Below are positions 21,400 through 32,044 of a DNA stretch of 64,000 bases, one piece after another. Positions within the stretch are counted from its first letter, which is position 1. The number at the start of each line of letters is the position of its first letter. The notes below the pieces were generated by a model. It worked only from the letters and a program-made list of their open reading frames with translations. It did no database searches and was not told where the DNA came from. The DNA comes from Ichthyophis bannanicus (Eukaryota; Chordata; Amphibia; Gymnophiona; Ichthyophiidae), in the NCBI GenBank assembly GCA_033557465.1, contig CM066039.1, positions 395,579,440-395,643,439 of the forward strand, in the 5' to 3' direction. A program made the position numbers and the translations under genes.

Positions 21400-22805
21400 A
21401 GCTCCCTTCTAGTTCCAGTCTCACCCAGCATCCATTCCCTTCTAGTCCCTGCATCAGCCCATTTCCAGTCCAAGTCCCTTCATCAGCTCATTTTCAATCC
21501 TAGCCCCCCATCAGCCCATTTCTACTCATTTCCTAGCCCCACCATCAGCCCATGTCAAATCATAGCTCCCCTCCACTCAGCCCAATTCCAGTCCAAGCCC
21601 CCCCATGAGCCTACTTCCAGTTCTAGCCCCTCCATGAGTCCATTTCAATTCAAGCCCCCACCACAGCCCATTTCCAATCTTAGCTCCCCCCAACAGCCCA
21701 TTTCCAGTCCTATCCTAGCTGTTCCATCAGCCCATTTTCAGTCCTAGCTCCCTTCCCTCACAGCCCATTTCCATTCCAAGCCCCCTCCCCATCAGCTATT
21801 TGCAGTTCAAGCCTCCCCTTCCACTCAGCCCATTTCCAGTCCTAGCAACACCCCAACCCATTACCAGTCCTAGCCCCCCGTCAATCAACTTCCAGTCCTA
21901 ACCCCATCACCCCATTTTCAGTTTAAGCCCCCCCCCTATAACCCTTTACCAGTCCTAACCCCCCATCAGCCCATTTCCAGTCAGCCCCCCATAGCCCATT
22001 GCCAGTCCTAAACCCCCCCATCAGCCCACAGCCCATTACCAGTCCTAACCACATCAGCCCACCTCAAGTCCTAACCCCTCCCCATCAGCCCATTTCCTGT
22101 CCTAGCCCCCCCATAACCCATTATCAGTCCTACACCCCCATCAGCCCACTACCAGTCTTAACCCCCCCATAGCCCATTACCAGTCCTAACCCCCCCATCA
22201 GCCCACTACCAGTCTTAACCCCCCCCCATAGCCCATTACCAGTCCTAACCCCCCCATCACCCCATTTCCAGACAGCCCTCATCAGCTCATAGCCCATTGC
22301 CAGCCCTCATCAGAACACAGCCCATTGCTAGTCTTAACTCCCCCCATAGCCCACTGCGTCTTAACCCCCCTCCCCAGCCCACTGCCAGTCTTAACCCCCC
22401 CTCCCTAGCCCATTGCCAGTCTCAACCCCCCTCCCTCCCTCCCTAGCCCATTGCCAGTCTCAACCCCCCTCCCTCCCTAGCCCATTGCCAGTCTCAACCC
22501 CCCTCCCCCCCTCCCTAGCCCATTGCCAGTCTTAACCTCCCTCCCTCCCTCCCTAGCCCATTGCCAGTCTCAACCCCCCTCCCTCCCTAGCCCATTGCCA
22601 GTCTCAACCCCCTTCCTCCCTCCCTCCCTAGCCCATTGCCAGTCTCAACCCCCCTCCCTCCCTAGCCCATTGCCAGTCTTAACCTCCCTCCCTCCCTAGC
22701 CCATTGCCAGTCTTAACCCCCCTCCCTCCCTCCCTCCCTAGCCCATTGCCAGACTTAACCCCCCTCTCTCCCTCCCTCGCCCAGGGCCAGTCTTAACCCC
22801 CCTCC
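21400..22805. repeat. C-rich tandem array inside the hAT element
   Basis: Irregular units of roughly 30-40 bp repeat the block AGCCCATTGCCAGTC followed by TAACCCCCC or CAACCCCCCTCCCTCCCT. Units become more uniform towards 22800, which suggests expansion from that side. All C runs lie on the plus strand, giving strong strand asymmetry over about 1.4 kb. Confidence 0.9.
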
Positions 22806-22825
22806 CTCGGCTCATGGCAATAAAA

Positions 22826-23172
22826 AAAAAAAAAAAGCTGCCCGCTGCCGCCGCGGCGGCATGGAGTGTCCCGCGGGGCTCCCTCTGCCCGGCGGGACTC
22901 TCCCGGCGCTTGTCAGCCCCTCTCTGCCGGCGTGCAGAGACGCGAAGGGAGAGAGAGTCTCCCTCGCGTCTCTCTTAAGCCCGCAGGGGCAGATGGGAAT
23001 ATTTCCCATCAGCCCCTGCGGGCTTAAGAGAGACGCGAGGGAGACTCTCCCTTCGCGTCTCTGCAAGCCGGCAGAGAGGGGCTGAGCAGCGCCGGGAGAG
23101 TCCCGCCGGGCAGAGGGAGCCCCGCGGGACACTCCATGCCGCCGCGGCGGCAGCGGGCAGCTTTTTTTTTTT
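22826..23172. repeat. GC-rich palindrome, arms about 170 bp
   Basis: The left arm starts with an A run and GCTGCCCGCTGCCGCCG; the right arm ends CGGCGGCAGCGGGCAGC and a T run. The centre is GATGGGAATATTTCCCATC near 22999. I count only a few mismatches. Frames at 22812-23249 and 22861-23085 are by-products of the symmetry, not genes. Confidence 0.92.
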
Positions 23173-23354
23173 AAATGTGCGACCTTCCCGCGTGCCAGCT
23201 GCAAGGCCTTCGCGTGCCACAGCTGGCACGCGTGCCATAGGTTCGCCATCGCTGCTCTAGGCTATGTATGGGTAGTATATCAACATCCCTAAAGTTAAGT
23301 TGTTTGTTGGTGAGGATGCAAATCCTTCCACCTTTCCCAGCCATCCTTGGGCAT

Positions 23355-23440
23355 GGTTTATTTTATTTATTTATTTAATTTCTCTTCTATACCGCGCTAT
23401 TCAATATCAGTGCGGTGTACATTTATAAATGAGGTGAGAG
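23355..23440 (-). mobile_element. SINE or LINE 3' tail fragment
   Basis: On the minus strand it shows CACCGCACTGATATTGAATA, GCGCGGTATAGAAGAG and an AAATAAAT tail, the window's shared 3' end. 23279-23354 and 23441-23559 hold nothing else I recognise. Confidence 0.6.
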
Positions 23441-23559
23441 AGGTTGTTATAGACAATCAAACATTGTTCAAAAATGGAAAAAGGATCCTAATGAAGAAAA
23501 CAGGAAATGGCATAACCACAGGCGAGTTAGATGTAAAGCATTGATAAGACAGGTAGAGA

Positions 23560-24115
23560 GAGAATTTGAGGGAACATAGCTGAATTAGAAAAGGTACAGA
23601 GAAGGGCCACCAAAATAACTAAAGGAGGATGGAAGGATATCCCTAAGAGGAAAGGCTTAAAAGGTTAGGGCTCTTTAGCTTGTAGAAAGAGATAGCTGAG
23701 GAGAGACTGGCATATCCTGAGGGTAATAGAATGAGTAAACATGAATCAGCTGTTTACTACTTCAAAAAGTATAAAGACTAGGAGCACATACAATGAAGCT
23801 ACTAAACAGTGCATTTAAAACTAATCAGAGACAATATTTCTTCACTCAAGCTCTGGAATTTGTTGCCGGAGGATGTAGTAAAAGCTGTAAGTGCAGCTGG
23901 GTTGGATGAGTTCCTGGAGGAAAAGTCCATAAATAAATATTAGAGGACTGGGGAAATTTACTACTTATCCCTGGTATAAGGAGTATGAAATCTGTCCACC
24001 ATCTGGGAACCTGACAGATATTTGTAACCTGGATTGGCCACTTTTGGAAATGGGATACTGGACTTGATGGACCTTGGTCTGAGCTACTGTAGTATGGCAA
24101 ATCTTATGATATGCC
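23560..24115 (+). pseudogene. CR1-clade LINE, 3' coding end and tail
   Basis: The coding part matches the plus-strand CR1 of 25516-27179: LEKVQRRATKI-like code at about 23588-23615 and NLLPEDVVKAVSAAGLDEFLEE-like code at about 23855-23925. Then follows the 3' tail with GATTGGCCACTTTTGG and CTTGATGGACCTTGGTC. Small deletions are frequent, for example at 23790-23850. Confidence 0.75.
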
Positions 24116-24299
24116 TATTATATCTAACTCTTCATTCAGTGCTATATATTCATCCATCTCATATTTTAGATTTCTGGCATTAAAGTGTTTACAACTCGCA
24201 TAGCAATTGATATGGATAATTTGGAATCATTTCTTTTTTTCTGTCTTTTATTTAAATACTCCTGGGCCACCTTTGCTTTTATGATAAGATCAACATTGG

Positions 24300-25278
24300 G
24301 AGATTGTAATTTTTGCTTTTGCAACCACAGTGATAAAGGAGATGGAAGGACTCTCCTTCGAGGAAAGGGTGAAGTGGTTAGGGTTCTTCAACCTGGTGAA
24401 GAGATGATGGTTGTGGCGGAATAGATCCATGAGGAATGATTGGTGGTTTTTCCTTTCTAATAGCTCTGAATCCAGGAGATACCTCATGGAACCAATAGGC
24501 AGCACATTGATTATAAATAAAATACAAAAGGATCATTTTTAATTTAATGCACAATTAAGCTATGGAGTGTGTTGTCAGAGGATGTGATCAAGGCACTTAC
24601 ACAAACAGTTAATTTAAATAATTTACGCACTACCCCATGAAGACAATAGAGCCTGTCCAAATTGGTTCACAAGATTAAAATTTATAAATACAAAGTCATC
24701 AAATGCAAAGCATAGAGATACTCAAATCAAAACCTTCACCATATTATCACTGCACCATGGTAAACCCTGCAAGACGTAGCTCTGTTCCCGACAGGTATCA
24801 CTTCCCTTACAAGGGTCCGCTAACCATGTATCAATTGCTCCTCACCAGGAAAAAACATCTACCCGAGCTTCACAGAAATCTGTTCTGAACAAAGTCCTCT
24901 GGCCGGAACAACAGCCAAGAATGTCCTTGACTTTCCAAAATGTGAGAACTTCAAGTGAAGCCAGATGATTAGACTAAGGAGGATGGGTGGCAGAATAAGG
25001 CCTTAGCTTATTTTCCAGGTGTTGGGGCCACTTGCTGATATAACAACCTAAAGACCATAATTAATATATTGAAATATGAATTAGGGAGCTGGGTTTTGAA
25101 AGGGATTTAGGAATGTTGACTTCGGAAGGCCGCCACTTATTGTTGAATGCAATCGACCAGGAATGGAACTACGCTTCGGGATTTTCTGGATACTTGTGAC
25201 CTGCGTTGGCCACAGTTGGAGATTGGATGCTGGGCTCAATGGGTCACTGGTCTGACCTAGTATGGAACATCTTGTAAG
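24300..25278 (+). pseudogene. Older CR1-clade LINE 3' end
   Basis: Code resembling EGLSFEERVKWLGFFNLVK lies at about 24340-24400 and a weaker echo of the C-terminus at about 24560-24600. The CR1 tail is clear at 25185-25270 (GTTGGCCACAGTTGG, TGGTCTGACCTAGTATGG). The 24620-25140 part is diverged and I could not align it by eye. It is the oldest of three successive plus-strand CR1 ends. Confidence 0.55.
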
Positions 25279-25515
25279 TTGTGGTTTTTTTTTTTATTTT
25301 AAATGGTCTGGCACCACTGTATTTGCAAACCTATGGTTTTTGATGTTGGTCAATAACTATGCTCAAATGAATGAAATTTGGCTCATTGTTCTTAATGTGA
25401 AGGGATTGAGATTATTGTAATCCTGGAACAAAATGGATGCCTCAGGTTTATGGAATGCACTACTTAAATCGGTGAGAAGAGAACAGAATTTGGAAAGGCT
25501 TTAAGGGCGTGCTGT

Positions 25516-25905
25516 ATGATGCGGGCATATGCACTAAGAGGCGACAAGGCGATAGCGGAGAGACTGAATGAATTCTTTGCTTCAGTCTTTACTGAGGAAG
25601 ATGTAGGGATGTTACCCATGACTGAAGTGGTATTTAAAGGTGAGGAAGAATTGAAGGAAATATCGATACATCAGGAAGATGTATTACAACTATTAGATAA
25701 ACTGAAGAGTAGCAAATCACCTGGGCCGGATGGTATACATCCAAGGGTGTTGAAAGAACTGAAATACGAGATTGCAGACCTGCTATTAGTAATCTGTGAA
25801 CTATCATTAAAATCATCTCTAATACCTGAAGATTGGAGGATCGCCAATGTAACACCAATTTTTAAAAAGGGTTCCAGGGGTGATCGGGAAACTACAGACT
25901 GGTGA
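25516..25905 (+). pseudogene. CR1-clade ORF2, fingers region of RT (5'-truncated)
   Basis: The frame reads ERLNEFFASVFTEED, then SSKSPGPDGIHPRVLKELK, then WRIANVTPIFKKGSRGDRET. This is the region just N-terminal to the CR1 palm. A frameshift at about 25895-25905 separates it from the following frame, which starts SLTSVLGKMVE. Upstream of about 25480 the similarity fades, so the copy is 5'-truncated, as most LINEs are. Confidence 0.9.
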
Positions 25906-27179
25906 GCCTGACATCAGTACTGGGAAAAATGGTAGAAACCATCATAAAGAATAAAATTACTCAGCATGTAGATAGTCATGACCTAATGGGAGACAGCCAA
26001 CATGGCTTTAGACAAGGAAGATCTTGTCTTTCTAATCTGTTATGTTTTTTTGAAGGAGTGAATAATCAGGTGGACAAAGGTGAGTCGGTTGATATTGTGT
26101 ATCTGGACTTTCAGAAAGCCTTTGACAAGGTCCCTCATCAGAGACTTTTGGCAAAACTAAAGAGTCATGGGATAGGAGGCAGTGTACTATTGCGGATCAG
26201 GAACTGGTTAAAAGATAGAAAGCAGAGGGTAGGGCTAAAGGGCCAATTTTCCCAATGGAGAAAGGTGAATAGTGTTGTACTCCAGGGATCTGTGCTGAAT
26301 CCGCTGCTTTTTGACATATTCATAAATGACCTGGAAAGTGGAATAACGAGTGAGGTTATCAAATTTGCAGATGACACAAAACTATTTAAAGTTGTTAAAA
26401 CCCAAGAGGATTGTGGAAAATTGCAAGAGGATCTTGATAAATTGGAAGACTGGGCATCAAAATGGCAGATGAAATTTAATGTGGACAAGTGCAAGGTTAT
26501 GCACCTAGGGAAGAACAACCCAAACTATGGTTACACGATGCAAGGTTCCACATTAGGAACCACCACCCAGAAAAAAGATTTAGGCGTCATTGTGGATACT
26601 ATGTTAAAACACTCGGCCCAGTGTGCAGCAGCGGCCAAGAGAGCAAATAGAATGCTAGGTATGATAAGGAAAGGAATGGAAAATAAAACAAAAGATATTA
26701 TAATGCCTCTATATCGTTCCATGGTGAGACCGCACCTTGAATATTGTGTGCAATTCTGGTCGCCGTATCTTAAAAAGGATATAGCGATTTTAGAAAAGGT
26801 TCAGAGAAGAGCCACCAAAATGGTAAAGGGAATGGAAGGATACTCCTATGAAGAAAGGCTAAAAAGGTTGGGGCTCTTTAACCTGGAAAAGAGACGGCTG
26901 AGGGGAGATATGATAGAAGTCTATAAATTAATAAACGGAGTGGAACGGGTAAACGTAGATCGATTGTTTACGTTATCAGAATATAGAAAGACTAGGGGAC
27001 ATGCAATGAAGCTACAGGGTAAACTATTTAAGACTAATAAAAGAAAATATTTTTTCACTCAATGTGTAATCAAACTCTGGAATTTGTTACCGGAGGATGT
27101 AGTAAAGGCTGTTAGTGTAGCTGGGTTTAAAAAAGGTTTGGACAAGTTCCTGGAGGAAAGGTCCATAAACCATTATTAA
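25902..27179 (+). CDS. CR1-clade reverse transcriptase, long intact C-terminal part
   Basis: The 425-residue frame covers the RT palm, thumb and C-terminal region of a CR1 ORF2. Visible motifs are QHGFRQGRSCLSNLL, VDIVYLDFQKAFDKVPH (motif A), GSVLNPLLFDIFINDL (motif B, with QGS) and KFADDTKLF (catalytic FADD, residues 155-158). [18 protein letters not shown] and KLWNLLPEDVVKA follow. The protein would copy its RNA at a nicked chromosomal site. It lacks the endonuclease and is shifted from its N-terminal part at about 25900, so it is a dead fragment with a long open frame, the youngest CR1 here by preservation. Confidence 0.9.
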   Translation: MSLTSVLGKMVETIIKNKITQHVDSHDLMGDSQHGFRQGRSCLSNLLCFFEGVNNQVDKGESVDIVYLDFQKAFDKVPHQRLLAKLKSHGIGGSVLLRIRNWLKDRKQRVGLKGQFSQWRKVNSVVLQGSVLNPLLFDIFINDLESGITSEVIKFADDTKLFKVVKTQEDCGKLQEDLDKLEDWASKWQMKFNVDKCKVMHLGKNNPNYGYTMQGSTLGTTTQKKDLGVIVDTMLKHSAQCAAAAKRANRMLGMIRKGMENKTKDIIMPLYRSMVRPHLEYCVQFWSPYLKKDIAILEKVQRRATKMVKGMEGYSYEERLKRLGLFNLEKRRLRGDMIEVYKLINGVERVNVDRLFTLSEYRKTRGHAMKLQGKLFKTNKRKYFFTQCVIKLWNLLPEDVVKAVSVAGFKKGLDKFLEERSINHY

Positions 27180-27357
27180 GAAGGGACCCAGGATATCAAT
27201 GCTTGAACCAATACAAGCACTGTGGAACCTGTGTCCCTTGGGGAAACTGCTAGGTACGTATGACCTAGATTGGCCACTGTTGGAAACAGAATACTGGGCT
27301 TGATGGACCTGGGTCTGACCCAGTATGGCATATCTTATGTTCTTATGTTCTTATGAG
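27180..27357 (+). mobile_element. CR1 3' untranslated tail
   Basis: It follows the RT stop directly. It carries GACCTAGATTGGCCACTG and GGTCTGACCCAGTATGGC and ends in repeated TTATGTTC units. The near-identical piece at 1-187 is the same subfamily. Confidence 0.9.
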
Positions 27358-29479
27358 CATTAGTATTGTGATGTGTCCGAATGTTTGTTTTTTTTATTTT
27401 GGATGTAGTGAAGTATCTAAGAGAGATAAAGCTTCCGGCATACAATGCTGTGATACTGAGTGTTATGTTTTATTATTGATGTATCACTGCTATTATTTGA
27501 ATGGATTCTGTATTCGTTAGGCTTTTGTTTATTGTATTGTTGTACACTACCTTGATTGTCTGCTAGGAAAGATGAATAATAAATACATTTAGAAGAGATG
27601 TAGCCTTTAGTTTTTACAGTTGCCACCGTAAAATCCATGATATTGTAGAAGATTTGACTGGCCCTGTACTGATTTCTATAAAGTGCTGAGTAGGGTAGAA
27701 TAAAGTAATTAGGATTTGCTGACATGAATCAGGAACATCTGTCAGGAAGGAGGATTATAGAAAAGCTTGACTACAGGGCTGGCAGTATTTCATAAAGACC
27801 ATTTAAAAGAGTGAACTAGAACCCAGATCTCCCTGTGGATCTGGTTACTGGAAACCATTGTCTCAGAGGAAAGATTTGGAGGCTCCTATATTCATTCCCA
27901 GTGGATGTTCCCGGCACATGGAAATGAGCCATTTATACAAACAAGGAATTTATTTATGTCAGAAATAAACTACTAGACAATGGGCTAAAGTCCCACCCGA
28001 GTTTATTCCAGTGACCAAGGAAATGAGGCGTAGCCCATCCCACTCCTGGCTGGCTGCTGAATGAAACAAGAGCTTTTTTAAAAATTTCGGCACAATCATA
28101 AAACAGCTCTCTGGGAACTGAATTTGGATTAGTATAGTAGGGTAGCTGCAAGATTAGGCTTTGCTTTTTCAGTTTACCCAACTATGTAGGAAAGAACTGG
28201 TCATGTCCCCAAGCTAGGAGTCGTTTGCTTGGTAAGTGGTGTGTTTACTGGACATGGGATGGATTAAGGAGTCATACCAGAGAGTAGTTTTCCTTATGGA
28301 GGCAGGTTGGAGAACATAACTGAAATGGGATGCCGGCGGCTTTCATCCACGTATCGCACTACCTGTTAGTCTTTCACCACCCTGAGGCCTTTGAGACCAT
28401 GGACTGTTTTTTTAGCCTTTTGCCTTTCCAGTTTTGCCATCTTCTTGTCCCAGTTCCCCTGTCACTGGGAGGCTCCACTAGGTCACTGGAGTGATGGAGG
28501 GAAAACATTACATATTACATTGAATTTGGGTCCTGCAGCTGGGTTGTCCCACACAGGCAGCAGGAGACAGTGGTAGGGGCACAGAGGCAGCGGCAAGAAG
28601 GAAGGGGACCGTGGCACTGATGCCATTGGGCAAGGGGAGGGGGCAAGCGCTGGGACCACCGCATGCGTTTAGTAGTGGCACGCTCATCAGGTGTTGCAGG
28701 GGATTTTGTGATATTCTGTGCTCCTTTTCTAAAATCTAAGCACCAAAGCTTTAGGATTAAAAAGTACCTACATTGAGAGCTTTACATCGCAAAGCACCTA
28801 AACTGAGGCACCTTCAAAGAAGTCGGCCTGAGTGGAGAGATGAGGAACGGCGCATTGGCTTAGGCGAGTGAGTCCCTGGCAGTCTTGACTTTAGGCACCT
28901 TGGTTTAAGGTGTGCAGAGTTCAAGTGAAGGCATCTGTATTCAGAAATACTTTTTAGACATCTTTACTTTCTGAAGATTGGATGCTAGCTTGGGGACCTC
29001 TGGAGGTGCTCAGCCCCCTTTAAATATCTGCTGCATTGTTTTAGTGATGTGAGAGTTGCTAAAAAAGGAAACTTTGTTTTCAAGTGCAGCCTGTATGGGT
29101 GGGGCAGTCAAGAGCTCCTTTGAATGCAGTCTCTGCTTCTAGACCTGTTCTGCTGCTTTGAGCTATGCTGACGAAAGCAGACAGAGTTGGGGTGCTGAGA
29201 GAGAGCCTGTAGGTGTCTCCTCCTTGCTTGCCCTGCGATCACCAGTCCCACAGTGAGCTATTCCTGCTGAAGGAGCATGTGGACCGGATGAAAGGCATCC
29301 CAGGGTCAGCTGCTGTTTGTGTGCATCTGACTGATGGGTTAGGGTTTCCGCTTTCCACAATGCCCAGGGCAGAGGTGCTGGTAACGCAGTGTTCACGGCC
29401 CTCAGGGGCAGCAGTCCTATTCATAGCCCCTGCGCAACAGCTGCAGCTAGTGGCCAGATTTAAGACCCACAATTGCAGG
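27358..29479. other. No recognised feature
   Basis: About 2.1 kb of unique-looking sequence precedes the DIRS element. Short open frames (for example 28391-28576 and 29213-29551) show no motifs I recognise. I see no repeat tails, inverted ends or splice-bounded exons that I could defend. Confidence 0.5.
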
Positions 29480-29619
29480 TTCCTTATCATCACTTCAGTC
29501 CAGTCCCTTAACTTCTGGGTTGCGCAACCCTTCCAGCAGCTTGGAGGCTGAGCCCATCATCCTTTTGATGATGGTGGGGTATAAATACCCCTGGCACCAC
29601 CCACTGGCACCAGTAATCT
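29480..29619 (+). repeat. Left terminus and inverted repeat of DIRS
   Basis: The 12-base extension TTCCTTATCATC is followed by the 128-bp repeat that begins ACTTCAGTCCAGTCCC and ends CACCAGTAATCT. I compared it with 35402-35529 inverted and found no difference. A 9-bp palindrome-like block CATCATCCTTTTGATGATG lies inside. Confidence 0.93.
29580..29587 (+). promoter_or_regulatory. TATA-like box in the DIRS left repeat
   Basis: TATAAATA sits about 960 bp before the gag start. Because the repeat is inverted at the other end, the same box also faces inward at about 35434-35441 on the minus strand. A promoter role in the terminal repeat is usual for DIRS elements but is inferred here. Confidence 0.4.
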
Positions 29620-30550
29620 CAGCCTCCAAGCAGCTGGAGGGTTCTTGTAAGCCAGAGTGCTTACGGGGTCTTAGCTAAGGATTATTGATTTAATTTTATT
29701 TAATTTTATTTAACTTTTGTTTATCTTCTACTTTCCTTTAGTTTTTTTCTTTCAGTAGAGAGCCTTAGAGAGTCTTGTACCTTTAAGACTTCTGTTCCCC
29801 CCCCCCCCCTGCCTCCTGGCAACCCTGCTCCCTTGAGGCTCCGGAGGAAGGGGTTTACCCGTGCAGCGGGGAGGACCGGAGAGCTCTCCTCCCGCGCACG
29901 CAGCGGCCCGTTTCCCGAGGTTCTTTTTGGCACGGCTGCTACTGCCTCGCGCCGAAGCCCCTTAGGTGGCTGAGCGCTAGATGCAGCACCGACTCTTCTC
30001 GCAGCGGCGTTTCCTGCCTCGCGCTACAGCCCCGAGGCAGCTGGATGCTTGAGGCTTCTGCGGAGGGTAAAGCGTGTGTGTGTGTGACATCCCCCGCCGC
30101 CACCCCGGCGGAGAGCCCGTAGTTTTCGGCAGCTTCTCAACCACCACCCGCAGGCCTGGCCTCCACGTGGCTGCGGCCTACCACGTGGGAACCAGCAGAG
30201 AACGGCTGGTTCCCTCGTTTCCAGTGCAACGCGCTGGAGCTCCAAACTGCAAGTATCACAGAATAAAAGCCTTCTATTCCATCTGTAGTTTAGTTAATTG
30301 GAGTATAAAGTTTAAAGATTTTGAGCTTTTTGGTGCCGTGTTTTAACGGCTGGAGGTGAGGGGGGCACTGGGAGCCTTTTGCCTTGATATAGACACAAGT
30401 CTAGCATCATTTTATTTAAGTTAATTTTATTTAATTTATTTGATTTACATTTTATTACTTTTTATCACATTTTAAGTTTCTTTATCTCTGGATTTCTTTA
30501 CAGAAGTTTAAATTTCTATTGGGCCTGTGGGTAGCAGTGTACAAAGGGGC

Positions 30551-31126
30551 ATGACGGGTAAGCTGCGGTGTTCTTCTTGCGGCACTCGTAGAGGGACGGT
30601 CTCAGAAGCAGGAATCTGCAGGGGTTGTGCAGCAGAGGCCGCTTCCATGGAACAGGAAATCCACTTGAGCATGTCTCAAGCCCCTCAGGGGTCAGGAGAC
30701 CTTCCGGAAGGGGGAAGGGAATCCCATTCTCCCCCACCTTCATCCTCAGATGGTCCAGGCCCTTCCCAGTCCCTTCCCTCTCTCTCCTCGGGGGCGGAGG
30801 GAGACTGGGGTCAATTTTCACCAGAATTTGTTCTTCTATTGCACAAAGCCTACTGCTTGCGCAAGCAGGGATCGGCAGAACCAGTAACAGCGAGGGACAG
30901 CATGGTGCAGGGAACTCTAGATCCCTTGAATCTGGGCCTCCCCCTAAGCGCGCAAGGCTATTGGGCAAGGAACCTTTTGAGTCTCCGCCTCGGGACACCC
31001 CTGAAGAGGAGCTTTCAGACAAAGAAGGGGTAGAAGAAGGGGAGGAGCTTGAAGAGGGAGAGATCCCGGAGGAGGAGCAATCCCACATAGTCAGAGTTTT
31101 CGGCGAGAGGAGCTCCCGGCGTTAAT
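30551..31126 (+). pseudogene. DIRS gag-like protein, N-terminal part (frameshifted)
   Basis: The start at 30551 reads MTGKLRCSSCGTRRG with CRGC following, a C-x2-C ... C-x2-C finger as in the older DIRS gag at 2080. FSPEFVLLLHKAYCLRKQ lies at about 30814-30868. The matching continuation, PPKRARLLGKEPFESP then an acidic Glu-rich tract, is in another frame and ends at 31126. A frameshift near 30870-30900 therefore splits the protein. The role would be RNA binding and particle assembly. Confidence 0.75.
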
Positions 31127-31151
31127 AAGTGAGTCTCTAAAGGTACTCAAT

Positions 31152-31754
31152 ATGGCTTCGGAGGCTCCTACAGATGAAGAAGCTCTGGAGGATCCGTTGA
31201 TCCAAGCCGTCAGGAGGTCTCAGAAGGTGTTCCCAGTCCACAGAGTGGTACGTCAGATGATTCAGGAAGAATGGAATCAGCCAGAATCTACCCTGAGGGG
31301 AGTCCGTACGATGTCCCGTCTCTACCCGTTGCCGGAACCGGACAAGGACCTGCTGAAGTCGCCTAGGGTGGACGCGGCGGTCTCGGCGGTAACGAAGAAG
31401 ATGACTATACCGGTTGAGGGTGGTGCAGCCCTGAGAGACAGTCAAGATAGAAGATTGGACACCCTGCTAAAACAAGCCTTTGGTGTTAGTGCCCTCGCCT
31501 TACAGGCCTCCGTTTCGGGGGCTTGGGTAGCTAGAGCCTGTCTGAGATGGTCCCAACAGCTGCAACTGGCTGACAGTCCTTCAAGCGACTCCCAAGCGGT
31601 GGCGGCCAAGTTAGAGTCTGGTTCGGCCTTCTTAGCAGATAGCCAGTATGATCTTATTAGGAGTCTGGCGAAGAATATGGCCTCGGTCGTGGCAGCCAGA
31701 AGGTACCTGTGGTTATGTAACTGGGCGGCGGATGCATCTTCAAAGGGCGCCTGA
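31152..31754 (+). pseudogene. DIRS gag-like protein, central part
   Basis: The 200-residue frame carries MSRLYPLPEPDKDLLKSPRV, VTKKMTIPVEGGAALRDSQD and SVSGAWVARACLRW, a block I know from DIRS gag proteins in vertebrates. It is in a different frame from the preceding part. It ends in TGA at 31752-31754, where a frame change leads towards the C-terminal part. Confidence 0.8.
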
Positions 31755-31780
31755 GACGACTTCCTTTCAAGGGGTAGCTA

Positions 31781-32044
31781 TTGTTTGGGGAAGACCTAGA
31801 TAAGTTGGTAAAGGAGCTGGGAGAGTCGAAGGGGGGTAGGCTCCCCGAAGATAGACCAAGGCTGGGCCGTTCTTCGGCGCCGGTCTGGAGTCAGCCAAAG
31901 GACTTCCGAAGATTCCGACAGTCCAGACCGAACCCTTTCCCCAGGGGCCGTTTTCCTTCCAGGGGTCAGAGCTTCCGAGGGTTTCGCGGGGCAGGTAGAG
32001 GTTTTGGGGCCTCCTCCTCCTCGGGACCTAGAAAATCACAATGA
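31781..32044 (+). pseudogene. DIRS gag-like protein, C-terminal Arg/Gly/Phe-rich tail
   Basis: The frame reads FGEDLDKLVKELGESKGGRL, then RFRQSRPNPFPRGRFPSRGQ and FRGFRGAGRGFG, a basic RG/RF-rich tail suited to nucleic-acid binding. An in-frame TAG at 31775-31777 precedes it, so it cannot be reached from the central part without both a frame change and readthrough. Its end overlaps the start of the RT frame at 32004. Confidence 0.75.

Larger units (their letters stand above)
20534..23254. mobile_element. hAT element, 2.7 kb, non-autonomous
   Basis: The termini are CAGTGATGGCTAACCT and, inverted, CAGCGATGGCGAACCT. The 8-bp target CTCTAGGC at 20526-20533 repeats at 23255-23262 and is part of the minisatellite unit. 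The interior has about 500 bp of AT-rich DNA, a pyrimidine-rich stretch (21050-21400), a C-rich tandem array and a GC-rich palindrome. I see no transposase. A 78-residue frame at 20683-20919 has no family I recognise. The element must have been moved by a transposase supplied elsewhere. Confidence 0.9.

Noticed and set aside
22812..23249. 145-codon Arg/Pro/Leu-rich protein on the minus strand, with a similar one on the plus strand
   Set aside because: Both fall on a near-perfect GC-rich palindrome, so the two strands read alike. GC-rich DNA has few stops. There are no domains.
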